From: Nyssa sinensis | Lineage: Eukaryota > Streptophyta > Magnoliopsida > Cornales > Nyssaceae | NCBI GenBank assembly: GCA_008638375.1 | Contig: CM018043.1 | Span: forward strand, 42,438,651 to 42,502,650 | Direction: 5' to 3' | Length of the DNA: 64,000 nucleotides | Shown here: positions 23,634-35,415 of the stretch, one piece after another | Layout of the letters: each line of letters begins with the position of its first letter | Position numbering within the stretch: position 1 is the first letter of the stretch | The notes under the pieces: model-generated | The model's database searches: none | Told to the model about the DNA's origin: nothing | The model's input: the letters and a program-made list of their open reading frames with translations, nothing else | Made by a program: the position numbers and the translations under genes

Positions 23634-23943
23634 AATCCTCCATGTACTCCATCCACCTCCTCTGCCTCAGGTTCAGGTCCTTCTGCGTGAAGATATACCT
23701 GAGGCTCTTGTGGTCAGAGAATACCTCGAATCTCTCCCCGTATAAGTAGTGTCGCCAACTCTTCAGTGCAAAGATGACAGCAGCTAACTCTAAGTCATGT
23801 GTAGGGTAGTTCCGCTCGTGGTTCTTCAACTGACGAGAACCGTAGGCTACCACTCTGCCATCCTGCATCAATACACAACCTAATCCCTCTCGGGAAGCAT
23901 CACAGTACACAGCGTAGCCCACTCCCCTCTCAGGTATGATCAA
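23584..23943 (-). pseudogene. Gypsy D RNase H
   Basis: A 119-residue frame with [19 protein letters not shown] (first catalytic Asp), [25 protein letters not shown] (Glu) and [25 protein letters not shown] (Asp). It is offset from the reverse transcriptase frame by a shift near 23940, and leaves frame again near 23600 before integrase. In the life cycle it removes genomic RNA from RNA-DNA hybrids. Confidence 0.9.
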
Positions 23944-24731
23944 AACAGGCAGCTGAAGTCAATCTCCTCTTCAGCTCCTGAAGAGACTGCTCACAGTCCT
24001 CTGTCCATAAGAATCTGGCGCCCCTGTGCGTCAAACGAGTCATCGGCGCGGCAAGACGGGAGAAACCCTCCACAAATCGTCGGTAGTATCCGGCCAACCC
24101 CAGGAAACTTCGAATCTCGAATACACTGCTCGACCTCTCCCAGCTCATGACCGCCTCAATCTTGGAGGGATCCACAGATACCCCTCCACTGGATACTACA
24201 TGTCCTAAGAACTGTACCTCTCTAAGCCAGAACTCGCACTTCGAGAACTTGGCAAATAGGCGATGCTCTCTCAAAATCTGCAGTACAGTCCTCAAATGAT
24301 AGGCATGTACCTCCTCAGCTGGTGAATACACTAAGATGTCATCCACAAATACCACCACGAACTGATCCAGGTAAGGACTGAAAATGCAGTGCATCAAGTC
24401 CATGAATGCCGCTGGGGCATTCGTCACTCCGAAGGGCATGACCACAAACTCATAGTGACCATAGCGAGTGCGGAAGGCTGTCTTCGCTATGTCCTCCTCC
24501 TTGACCCTCAACTGGTGGTAACCCGATCTGAGATCAATCTTTGAGAAGCATCTCGAACCTCTCACCTGATCAAATAAATCGTCGATCCTCGGCAACGGGT
24601 ACTTATTCTTGATAGTAACCCGGTTCAGCCTCCTGTAGTCTACACATAATCGTAGTGTCCCGTCCTTCTTCTTCGCGAACAGTGCCGAGGCACCCCATGG
24701 AGAAGTGCTAGGACGGATAAACCCCTTCTGC
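23930..24731 (-). pseudogene. Gypsy D reverse transcriptase
   Basis: Open from just after a TAG at 24729-24731. Motifs in order: [34 protein letters not shown], the catalytic FVDDILVYS box near 24320-24345, and [17 protein letters not shown] with the thumb [11 protein letters not shown]. All three catalytic aspartates are visible. It is cut off from protease by the TAG and from RNase H by a frameshift, so no full polyprotein could be made. Confidence 0.92.
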
Positions 24732-25628
24732 TAGAGGTCAGTCAACTGCTCCCTCAGCTCTCTCAACTCAGCTGGAGCCATGCGGTAAGGTGGTATGGAA
24801 ATGGGTGTAGTGCCAGGAATGAGGTCTATAGTGAACTCGATCTCTCGTCTAGGGGGTAGACAAGTCAAGTCACTCAGGAAGACGTCGGGGAACTCATCCA
24901 CAACTGGGGGTAGCACAATCTCTGTAGCCTCAAAATCACCCGCAATCAGACTAGCCAACATATAACTGTGGCCTCCCCAGCTCCTAGAATCACACACTGG
25001 TGGAATCAAGAAATCCCCCCGATCCCTTGTGAAATAAAAGCAGTCTCCCTCCGGAGTGCATACAGTCACCCTCCCCCTGAAGCAGTCTATACTCGCCCGA
25101 TAGGTGAACAACCAATCCATCCCCAGAATCACATCAAACCTAGACATATCAAGCACAATAAGATCAAAGTGGAGGAAACGATCAGCTATCTCTATCGAGC
25201 AATCTCTACAGATTCTCGTCAGTACTACAACACCCCCAACTGGTGTACCAACATGCAACGGGGGGTCTAACCAATCTATATCCAGACCCTAATGACATGG
25301 CAAGTGCAGTAGAAATAAATGAATGTGATGCTCCTGAATCTATCAGTACACTGGCCCAAGAGCTGGATATAAGAAATGTACCTCGGACTACTGATGGTCC
25401 GGCAACAGAGGTCTCCGGGGTGGCCACTGCGTAGACTCGGCCCTGTGTGGTCTGGCCCTGTCGGCGTCCCCCTCGTTTTGTCTGCTGGCCTCCTCCCCTA
25501 GGTGCTGGAGCTCTGACGCTCTGCGCGGAGGATGTAGGCTGATGATAGGGACGCTGGTAGTCCCTGGACTGACTGTGGCTGTGGCAGAGGCACCCTTGTA
25601 TGCTGATAATAGTGTGGCCTCGGCGCAC
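24731..25628 (-). pseudogene. Gypsy D aspartic protease
   Basis: Two overlapping frames (25206-25628 and 24731-25258) split by a frameshift near 25240. The first carries the active site LIDSGASHSFIS, the second the C-terminal half with FDVILGMDWL and then FPDVFLSDL and the approach to reverse transcriptase. The protease would cut the polyprotein. Upstream of the active site is a Gln/Pro/Arg-rich linker from Gag. Confidence 0.88.
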
Positions 25629-25639
25629 TCTGCGAAGTC

Positions 25640-26884
25640 TGCCCTAGAGGGCAGTTGGCCCTAACATGGCCAGGCTACTGACAAGTGTAACAAATCGGCG
25701 GGGGCCTCTGACCCGGTGCCTGTAGAGGTAGTGGAAATGACCCCTGACTGGATCTGACACCCTGTGTAATGCTGGGTCCCCTCAAGGGACAGTCGGCCCT
25801 CCTATGGCCAAGGCAGCCCGCAGGTATAACATGTGATGGGGCGCTGTGATCCTTCCTCCCCTAGGAGCGGATGGTAAGGCAGGACGGGGAGCCACTGAAT
25901 GGAGGGGTCCGGCTGGTGGCTGTGCGGAAGAAGTACTGGCTCGGTACCTCTTCGGCTGTCTATATGTCGGGGCAGGTGCAGAGGGCTGTACTGTAGGTGC
26001 CCTGCTCTGTGCTCTAGTCTCTCTGATCCCTCTAAGATCAGCCAGCTCTCTCTCCACCTTGGAGGCCCTGATCACTGCCTCCTCGTAGGTCTCTATAATA
26101 TGACCAGCCAGTCTGTCCCTGATAGAGGTCTTCAACCCCTTGAGGAAATTATACACCCTCAAATCCTCATGTGCAATAATGTATGGGGCGAACCTCCCCA
26201 AGGCAGTAAACCGTGACTCATACTGAGCCACTGTCATGTCCCTCTGAAGGAGTGCCTCGAACTCCTCTCTAAATCCAACTCTGGCAGATATCGGGAAGTA
26301 GTGGTCATTGAACATGGCCACAAATGCATCCCATCCCTCTCCATACCGATGTAGTCTGTCAGCGGCTACCTCCCACCACTGACTGGCCAGGTCTGTAAAC
26401 TGGAATGTAGCGCATCTGATCCTCAGGTGGGGCTCAGTGATCCCCTGTGAATCCAAAATCCGAGTAATCTGTCTCAACCACTCCTCGGCAACAAGTGGGT
26501 CTGGCTGCCCAGGCAAAGGTAGGTGGTCTCATCCTCTGGAACACCTTCATCACGAAGGTATCCCTGGTCTCTCCGCCAGTGGTCCGCGCCTCCATCATGG
26601 TGCGGAAGACACTCCTGCAAAAGGGCCGCCATATCTTTGGCGCCAACCATCTGCTCTACCTCCTGTGCTAGAGCGGGAGCAGGAATAGGGGCAGGGGCGG
26701 GAGCAACATCCTCCTCAGCTGCACTGTGCTCTGGTGTGTCAGCCGGGGCAATAACCTCCTCAACTATATCGGGAACAGGGGCAGCAGCTCTAGGTCTGCC
26801 ACGACGAGGCTGGGCAGCGCCTCTAGGCCTACCCCTACCCCGTCTGGGTGGTCCAGCTCTCGCAGGAGCTCGTCTGGGAGGCAT
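25640..26884 (-). pseudogene. Gypsy D Gag
   Basis: Starts MPPRRAPARAGPP at 26884 with a basic Pro/Ala/Arg-rich N-terminus and an acidic spacer. A frameshift near 26520-26570 joins to the frame 25782-26516, which holds the retrotransposon Gag domain (WLRQITRILDSQG...ASQWWEVAADRLHRYGEGW...FNDHYFP...YESRFTALGRFAP...FLKGL). Two zinc knuckles follow but both are damaged: one is split by a frameshift near 25825, the other near 25670 has a stop inside it. Gag forms the particle and binds element RNA. Confidence 0.88.
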
Positions 26885-27236
26885 ATCTACAAGTTCAAGA
26901 GAAAAGATTCAATATCACTTTTTCACATTCAAATATAGGCATTTAAGTGTGATCCCAGTCATGTTCTTATCAATAGCCTATGCTTCAACAGGTAGTACAT
27001 ATAGCAAGTCATGATATATATACTTAACAAGTTTTTCACACATCATACATGTCATGCCTCCAAACATAATATCAATCAGCACATAATCTCAATAAGTCAT
27101 GCATCAGGACATATGATCACATAGCACATAAAGTCCTATTGCAGGCTACTAACAGTTCACACTAAGTCATTACTTTTACTCTAGGGTCTCATGGTGTTTT
27201 AACAACACCACACGGTCTCTAGGTATTCGAACCTAA

Positions 27237-27248
27237 GCTCTGATACCA
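27237..27248 (-). other. Primer-binding site of Gypsy D
   Basis: TGGTATCAGAGC on the minus strand, three bases from the 5' LTR, complementary to initiator tRNA-Met; same spacing as in Gypsy A. Confidence 0.93.
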
Positions 27249-27251
27249 CGT

Positions 27252-30224
27252 TGTCACGCCCCGAATTCCAGCGAACCCGAGACGCGAGTAACGAGACGAA
27301 AAGAAATAAAACAATAAGGAGATAAAAGATAATAATGACATTCTCATACATTCTGTACACTGTTCTGATACATACATAGGGTCTAGTCCACTTGCTTACA
27401 ACATGTAAAATAAAATACGGTCTTGGGCTTATGCCCTTATACAATATCAAAAACAAACGCCCCTTGGGCCTAACATAGTCCCTAATCAGATCATCTCCAC
27501 GTCTCGTACAGCTGGGACATCATCTGAAATGTTTGCCCCATTAAAGGGGTCAGCTCAACATGCTGGTACAATATAATGCTAATGCAAGAAACAAAACTAA
27601 GGTCGTGGCATGTGCAAGTGTACAGTTATTTCTATATGGCATTCAATATCATGATGGTAGTATATGAGCAGTATATAGCAGATGAACTGTATGCGTGACA
27701 CACCCATGCAACTCTATGCCACCCATGTCTCATGATACGGTCATTCTCCGCTGGCATGAGTACCGCCACGTATGTCTCGCTTCACGGTCCGGAATCCGTC
27801 AGGCTTGCAAGTACCTATTGGCCGATTTTGGGTTTTTCACCACAGGATCTGCACCCTCATAATGCAAAGCACCAAGTGCTTACCGACGCCATGTCCAAGG
27901 AATCACACCATGCCAATATGCTCTGATCTCATCATGTCACAATGCAATCTCAATGATGCATCTCATTCATACATAAAGCATGCCTTCAAGTACACAATTC
28001 ATAATGTCAACAGTTCTTCAAAGCATATAATTCACACACCACACTAACACATACGATATACCTATAATCATCATCCAACTTAACAAGATAGCACATAGCA
28101 CATAGCACATAAGCATGTGAACACTCAAGCAAACATGTGAACAATCAATGCAGCAAAACAAGTATTCCTAATCTCAATTCTATTTCTTACTTAGCACAAT
28201 ATATCGTACCTGGTAATCGATCTCAAACTGGAAAAGTATACTCGTAGTAAAGTGAAACCACCGTAAGAACACCGAAGGTTAGGTCACCTTCTCTTTGCCT
28301 TTCCGTGTCCCTAAAATTCATAACATGAAACTCAGTTTAATTGTCACTTGAATTATGCTATTCATCAAATTTTATGTCTTTAATTCATAAGTTTCTATTT
28401 TTCTAAATTAGACTCTACCATTGAGTCCGGAACGTCGAAGAAAATAAGTTTAGGCTTTTGTAGAATTCAATTCGGACACCTGGGTTCAAAAGGGCAAAAC
28501 AGTCATTTTGCACTTTACACGTGTCCTTACATTTCGTGACCTCTTTTCACAATTCGGACTCCACAGTTGAGTCCGGAATGCTCGAGATAATTAAGTTTCA
28601 CTATTTGTTTACTAAATTCGGAGTTCATTTGACTGTATTTCAATTCAGGGGCATTTTGGTAATTTTATATGTTACTACGGGTCTTTTATTTTTTGGAACC
28701 CCGTCTCGTAAAACGGACCTCTCCATTGGTCTCAGAATGGCCGAGATAGTCAAAATACACTAATGACTTGTCCCATTTGAACTCCGAGATATTTTTGAAT
28801 ATTTAAATAATTAAATTAATTAAATTAATTTAATTAATTAATTTTATTAATATTTTAATTCAGGTGGGTCAAAGTGTAATTTCTCTAAAGTTCAGGGGTT
28901 AAAGGGTAATTTTCGAAAGTTCAGGACAGAATGGTAACTCTCAGAAAGTTCAGGGGCAATTTCGTAATTAGCTAAATTTACTATTCTTAATCACGTTAAC
29001 CAAACAGGGGCTTATCCAGAACAGGGATAGGATATCCCTGTTCCTATTTCAACTTTAAATTTTTAATTTCTTATATCCGTCGCCAAACACTCCTATCCTC
29101 CCTTTAATTTAAAACCAGGGAGTGACACGTGGCAGGGGCGGTTCGGCCCAAGCCCGACCCGAACCCAAACTGGACCCGGACCCGACCCAACTGCCCCCCC
29201 TTCTTCCCCGTTTTTCCGGCGGTGAACCAGTAGGGTTCCGGCGCCGGCGACATTTTTCCGGCGAGTTTTCCAGGTTTTAAAAATGCCATTTTCTAGAGTT
29301 TTTCAAGTAGGTTTCATTCCCACCTTCCATTTTCAATTTAGACCAATGGATTATCACGAAATAGGGCTCAAAGGCCCATGGCCGAATCTCCGGCCAACTG
29401 AATATTTTCAATTTCTCACTCGGTTGTTCACTGTTTTCCCTCATTTCCTTTTCATTTCATTTTCTGCACTTATTAGGGTCATTTCTATCTCATTTAATCC
29501 AAGTTTTGTATATAAAATGCTAATCCAACCCTCCCATGACCGTGACCTGCAAATCCCTTTTTCTCCCTCATCTTTCAACCATTTTCCTTCATTCTTTTTG
29601 CAAAACGATCCTCACAACATACTCTTTAAAACCCTATGCATCAAATAAATTATCATGCCTTAAAAAAAATAAAACAGAAAGGGTGCACTTACGGGTTTTC
29701 TGAATTTTCTCTCTCTGGCCGTGCCTTCTTTCACCTTCTTGCTCCGAGCTCAAACCAAGCTTCAAACTCTCTCTCAGAACTCTATTTCTCTCTCTCACTT
29801 TCTGTTTCTTTCCTTCTCTTCTCTTCCCACTCGAGACCACACCTATACACACACAAGTCAAATCTCTCACGTCTCTCCCTCACAGCCACTATCCTTGACC
29901 CCCTCTCCACCGTTCAGCCACCTTTTGCTTCCCCTCAAATGCAGCTTTGCATTTAATGCAAAGCTGCTCCTATATATCTATATATATATATATATATATT
30001 ATCATCACACACACACTAGTTTCACACACTCCCAACCGGTTGTTCACCTAGTTTGGTTACAAACACACACACACACACACACACACACCCAGTTACACAC
30101 ACACACAGTGCACTGCCATATCTTCTCCCACATATCCATATACACATTCATGCACATACATTATTTCACACATACCTACACCCATATACTATGTATATAT
30201 ATTAATGCATCAAAATTAATAACC

Positions 30225-30265
<41 letters not shown>

Positions 30266-30315
30266 TTAATTAACCAAGAACAATAATAATAAAAAAAAAA
30301 TTTCATGTGATAACA
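27252..30315 (-). repeat. 5' LTR of Gypsy D
   Basis: 3064 bp, matching the 3' LTR throughout. In element sense: start TGTTATCACATG, ATA and CA repeats, TA tract, hairpin 29941-29967, CT-rich leader, three 'gagtccgga...TCGAGATA' modules (28400-28750), and end GGGGCGTGACA. Frames such as 29721-30269 are translations of its repeats. Confidence 0.95.
29941..29967. promoter_or_regulatory. Hairpin in Gypsy D 5' LTR
   Basis: Same 13-bp stem, 1-base loop as at 21600-21626. As this is the promoter LTR, the hairpin would lie at or just after the transcription start if the TA tract at 29976-29999 holds the TATA box. Confidence 0.5.
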
Positions 30316-30699
30316 TGCTGACTTCCTCTGCCGAAACTATGTCCTTATTGGCTTGGACAACACATTATATAATGTGTACAGTCCAATCAAGACTGCAAGA
30401 GAACTATGGAACTCTCTTGACAAAAAGTACAAAACAGAAGATATTGGCATGAAGAAGCTCGTAGTGGGCAGATTCCTAGACTACAAAATGATTGACTCCA
30501 AAAAGACGATTAATCGAGTTCAAGATCTTCAAGTTATCTTGCATGACATTCACGGAGAAGGCATGTCCCTAAGTGAATCCTTCCAAGTGGTTGTGATTAT
30601 TGAAAAGTTGCCGCCTTCTTGGAAAGAATTCAAGAGTTACCTAAAACACAAGCAAAAGGACATGAAACTTGAAGACGTGATTGTAAGATTAAGGAATTG
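30316..30699 (+). pseudogene. Copia 1 Gag, part after Gypsy D
   Basis: Reads on from the gag part at 18646-18901: DFLCRNYVLIGLDNTLYNVYS, ARELWNSLDKKYKTEDIGMKKLVVGRFLDYKM, and SWKEFKSYLKHKQKDM, the conserved Copia Gag (UBN2-like) domain. Open for 115 codons and ending at a TGA at 30698-30700. Confidence 0.88.
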
Positions 30700-31130
30700 A
30701 AGAAGACAACCGTACTTCTGAAAGGAAAGTAGAGAAAGCTATTATGGAAGTTAAGGCAAATGTGGTGGAACAAGGTCAAACATCTCACAACAAGAAAATG
30801 AAGCATTTTGACATTGGTGCTAAATAAGGGCCCCAAGGCAATGACAACAAAAAGTTCAAGGTCAAAAATTACATATGTGACCAACTAAGCCATTGTACAA
30901 AGGATTGTCACAACAAGAAATAAGGCCAAGGGAATCCTAACAAGAAGCAAGCTCAAGCCAACATAACTGAAGTGGACAATCTTTCAAATGATGTGTTTGA
31001 AATGAATCTTTTGACTGCGGTTTCCAAAGTCAACTTCATTGGCAGTAATACCAAAGAATGGTGGGTGGACACTAGGGCTACTCGCCATGTTTGCTCTAAT
31101 AAGAAGATATTCTCATGTATGACATGCAAT
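30700..31130 (+). pseudogene. Copia 1 zinc knuckle and protease, decayed
   Basis: A knuckle remnant (CDQLSHCTKDCHNKK near 30875-30920) has lost its CCHC spacing. The protease site near 31062-31085 reads WWVDTRATRHVC, where Copia proteases have an Asp-Ser/Thr-Gly-Ala active site; the Gly is Arg here. Several stops follow to 31440, where a gag-pre-integrase stretch begins. Confidence 0.75.
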
Positions 31131-31450
31131 AGATAATAAAAAACAACTTTTTATAGGCAATTCCTCAACTTCTAAGGTTGAAGGTCAAGGACAAGTGGTA
31201 TTGAAGATGACATCTAGAAAAGAAGCTTAGCCTTAACAATGTGATGCATGTGCTTGATATCTTAATAAACTTAGTGTCTGGATCTTTGTTGAGCAAAAAA
31301 GGATTCAAATTGATATTTGTGTTTGATAAATTTGTTCTTAGCAAAAATGGGATGTATGTGGGTAAGGGATATATGAGCGATCTTTAAAATAAATGTAATG
31401 ACTATTGTACCTTCTATAATAATAATAATAATAATATAACTTTTACTTAT

Positions 31451-32065
31451 ATGCTTGAGTCTTCAAATATGTGGCATGGTAGATTAGGATATGTTAATTA
31501 TGATACATTGTGTAGATTAATTAATATAGAATGTTTGTCTAAAATAGAATTTGATTCAAATCATAAATGTGAGACTTGTGTAGAAGCAAAGCTTACAATA
31601 ACTTCTTTTCAATCAATTGAAAGAAGTAGTGAACCTCTAAAATTAATGCATTCAGATATTTGTGACATGAAATTTTTTCAAACTATAGGTAGTAAAAAAT
31701 ATTTTCTTACCTTTATAGATGATTGTACAAGATATTGTTATGTTTACTTATTGAAAAGTAAAGATGAGGCATTAGAAATGTTTAAGCATTACAAGAATGA
31801 GGTTGAAAATCAACTTGATAAAAAAATCAAGATATTAAGAAGTGATAGGGGTGGTGAATATGAAGCACCTTTTGGTAAATTCTATTCACAACATGGTATT
31901 ATTATACACCAAACAACTGCACCTTATTCACCTCAACAAAATGGGATTGCTAAACAAAAAAATAAAACTTTAAAAGAAATGATGAATGCATTGCTATTAA
32001 GTTCTGAACTACCTCAGAATGTATGGGGGGAAGCAATTCTTTCTGCAAACTATATTTTCAATTGA
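31451..32065 (+). pseudogene. Copia 1 integrase
   Basis: 204 codons open. The HHCC region starts at WHGRLGYVNYDTL...CETCVEAKL, then the core: LMHSDICDM, YFLTFIDDCTRYCYVYLLK, ILRSDRGGEY and HGIIIHQTTAPYSPQQNGIAKQKN. The Asp, Asp and the Glu position are worth checking because the third acidic position reads Lys in IAKQKN. The frame stops at 32064 and continues only as fragments to 32510. Confidence 0.85.
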
Positions 32066-32517
32066 ATACCTCAATAAAAAACCAATAAGTCCTCTTACGA
32101 GTTATGGAAAGGTCGAAGATCTTCTTACAAATGCTTAAAAGTATGGGGATGTTTGGTTAAAGTAGCGGTTCCCATACCTAAAAAGGTTAAAATATGACAA
32201 AAAACTGTTGATTGTGTTTTCATAGGGTATGCTTGTAATAGTAGTGCATATTGATTTCTGATTCATAAATCAAAAATTCCCTATATGCATGTTAATACTA
32301 TTATTGAGTCAATGAATGCATCATTCTTTGAACATGTATTTCCTCACAAATCAACACAGGAGCTGAGTTCAAATAAAAGAACTCATGACACTACAGTACG
32401 TAGTAGTCAAGACCAACAAAATGATGATGAACCTAGACGAAGCAAAAGAACTACAACATCAAATTCTTTTGGTCTAGATTTTCTAATATATTTGTTAGAA
32501 GATAAGCCTTGAAGCTT

Positions 32518-33306
32518 TAAAGAAGCAATTTCGAGTCCTGAAACTCCTTATTGGAAAGAGACTATAAACAATGAAGTAGAATCTATTCTACAAAATCATA
32601 CGTGGGAACTAGTGGATCTTCCATCAGGTTCAAAACCTCTTGGATATAAATGGATATTTAAGAAGAAAATGAAAGCAGATGGATCTATTGAAAAGTACAA
32701 GGCCAGACTTGTTATCAAAGGATACAGGCAAAAAGAAGGCTTAGACTATTTCGATACATATTCACCTATTACAAACATATCATCTATTCGAATGTTAATA
32801 ACTATTGTAGCTATACACAATCTTGAGATATATTAAATGGATGTCAAGAAAACTTTCTTAAATGATGAATTAGATGAAGATATATATATGGAACAACCCG
32901 AAGGGTTTATTGTTCCAGGTAAAGAAAAGAAAGTTTATTAGCTTGTTAAATCTCTTTATGGACTAAAACAAGCACTAAAGCAGTGACATGAGAAATTTGA
33001 CAGTGTAATCATGTCAAATGGTTTCAAGATCAATGAATGTGACAAATGTGTATATGTCAAGAACACGAAAAATGACTATCATTATTTGTCTCTATGTTGA
33101 TGATATGCTCATTATAGATAGTAATAATAATATCATTAAAGCTACCAAGAAATTGTTCAACAATAAGTTTGACATGAAAGACTTAGGCGTTGTCGATATT
33201 GTACTTGAGATAAAAATCTCTAGAACATCGGATGGACTGATATTATCTCAAGCACGTTACATTGAGAGAATACTTAAGAATTTAAACAAGATGATAGCAA
33301 TCTAAC
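32518..33306 (+). pseudogene. Copia 1 reverse transcriptase
   Basis: Fragments in one reading: NHTWELVDLPSGSKPLGYKWIFKKK, EKYKARLVIKGYRQKEGLDYF, MDVKKTFLNDELDEDIYMEQPEGF, SLYGLKQA, and the catalytic LYVDDML near 33091-33110, then FDMKDLG. At least three in-frame stops lie between 32834 and 32990, so no enzyme can be made. Confidence 0.85.
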
Positions 33307-34069
33307 AAGAACACCTGTAGATGTAAATCTACACTTATCCAATAATAATGACAAAAGCATATCACAACTAGAGTATGTGCAAATAATTGACAGTCTCATG
33401 TATGTGATGAATTGTACCCGTCCAGACATAGCGTATGCTGTCAACAAATTGAGTAGATACACAAATAATTCTGGTTCGAACCATTGGAAGGCAATAGTTA
33501 GGGTTTTGAGATATTTGAAATACACCCAAAACTATGAATTACACTACTCAAGGTATCCAGCAATACTAGAAGGATACTGTGATGCAAATTGGATATCCAA
33601 TACCAAAGACTCAAAATCAATAAGTGGTTATTTGTTTATACTTGGTGGTGGAACGGTATTATGAATATCTTCTAAACAAACGTTCATCGCTAGATCCACA
33701 ATGGAATATGAATTTATTGCACTTGATAAAACTGGTGAAGAAGCTGAGTGACTTTGTCACTTCCTAGAAGATATTCCAATGTGGCCAAAACCTGTGCTTG
33801 CTATCTTTATTCATTGCGATAGTCAATCAACAATTGGTAAGGCACAGAGTCACATGCATAACGATAAGTCTCGACATATTCGTCGAAGACATAATACCGT
33901 GAAACAACTTCTCTCTAATGGTATTATGACTATTGAATATATAATGTCAACAGATAATATTGCGAATCCGTTGACCAAAGGTTTGACCAGAGGAATAAAT
34001 GAATAAATCATCGAGGGAAATGGGTTTAAAGCCTATACAGTAAGAGTCGCCATAATGGCAACCCAACCT
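33285..34069 (+). pseudogene. Copia 1 RNase H, first copy of 785-bp tandem duplication
   Basis: Carries the end of reverse transcriptase and RNase [79 protein letters not shown] and NIANPLTKGLTRG. A TGA replaces the Trp codon after the GGGTV stretch. The start 'aacaagatgata' recurs 785 bases later. Confidence 0.88.
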
Positions 34070-34856
34070 AACAAGATGATAGTAATCTAACAAGAACACC
34101 TGTAGATGTAAATCTACACTTATCCAATAATAATGACAAAAGCATATCACAACTAGAGTATGTGCAAATAATTGACAGTCTCATGTATGTGATGAATTGT
34201 ACCCGTCCAGACATAGCGTATGCTGTCAGCAAATTGAGTAGATACACAAGTAATTCTAGTCCGAACCATTGGAAGGCAATAGTTAAGGTTTTGAGATATT
34301 TGAAATACACCCAAAACTATGAATTACACTACTCAAGGTATCCAGTAATACTAGAAGGATACTGTGATGCAAATTGGATATCCAATACCAAAGACTCAAA
34401 ATCAATAAGTGGTTATTTGTTTATACTTGGTGGTGGAACAGTATCATGAATATCTTCTAAACAAACGTTCATCGCTAGATCCACAATGGAATCTGAATTT
34501 ATTGCACTTGATAAAACTGGTGAAGAAGCTGAGTGACTTTGTCACTTCCTAGAAGATATTCCAATGTGGCCAAAACCTGTGCTTGCTATCTGTATTTATT
34601 TCGATAGTCAATAAAAAATTGGTAGGGCACAGAGTCACATACATAACGGTAAGTCTCGACATATTCGTCGAAGACATAATACCGTGAAACAACTTCTCTC
34701 TAATGGTATTATGACTATTGAATATATAAAGTCAAAAGATAATATTGCGGATCCGTTGACCAAAGGTTTGACCAGAGAATAAATGAATAAATCATCGAGG
34801 GAAATGGGTTTAAAGCCTATACACTAAGAGTCGCCATAATGGCAACCCAACCTAAC
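34070..34856 (+). repeat. Copia 1 RNase H, second tandem copy
   Basis: A copy of 33285-34069 in the same orientation, ending at 'cccaacctaac'. It has its own changes, including a further stop in the DSQ stretch near 34613, and shares the TGA found in copy 1, so that stop is older than the duplication. Confidence 0.9.
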
Positions 34857-35415
34857 TGACTGGAGATCCCAAAATCTTGGTTCAAAGGGACAACTGAATT
34901 GTGTATGACTCATTAAGATCACTATGAAGATAAAATATCCTACCTATTCCTATGATAAGAATAAGTGATACCTGTAGCGTTGAATAGGATAAGCTAAGTT
35001 TTTAATGATTCTTATATTTTGTTAAATATAAGTAGAGTATAGCAAGAGACTCTTAATAAGAAATCACCTATGTGAGTGCAAACTGGGTCGATTCTATAAG
35101 AAAAATAAATGCTAAATTCTCTAAGAGCACTTATGAAACCAAGAATTGTTCAACGTCAAAATGAACACAATCATGAGAACCAACAATGTTAGGAAAGATT
35201 TTGTGTGAATGCTATTGTCTTGGTTTACACAAACGATTGAACAGTTCAAGACATCATGTTCACTGAACAACTAGTAACTCCGATAGTATTTCACAAAGAA
35301 AGGTTTAAGGCCACAAGCTACCTTCCTCTATGCAAAAGATTTCCAATAGAACTCCCCCTTAAGTGTTTGCATATTATTTGCATTACTTTCAGTCAATTTC
35401 ATTCATGTGGGAGAT

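Larger units (their letters stand above)
18902..30315 (-). mobile_element. Ty3/Gypsy element D (Tekay-like chromovirus), complete but mutated
   Basis: An 11.4-kb element in minus orientation with LTRs at 18902-21945 and 27252-30315, primer-binding site 27237-27248, purine tract 21946-21959 and target duplication TGCTG. The interior (5.3 kb) codes Gag, protease, reverse transcriptase, RNase H, integrase and a chromodomain-like tail in that order, the Gypsy order, broken by a few stops and frameshifts. LTRs differ at about nine bases in the first 1.15 kb, so insertion is fairly recent. It may still be moved by related active copies since its terminal signals are intact. Confidence 0.95.

Noticed and set aside
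26523..27014. Plus-strand open frame of 163 codons over Gypsy D gag
   Set aside because: It is the complement of the GC-rich gag start; composition is Ser/Gly/Ala-rich and no motif fits.
29721..30269. Open frame of 182 codons, and its partner at 21380-21853
   Set aside because: It is translation of CT, CA, TA and ATA repeats in the Gypsy D LTR, rich in His/Thr/Ile runs, and occurs in both LTRs.
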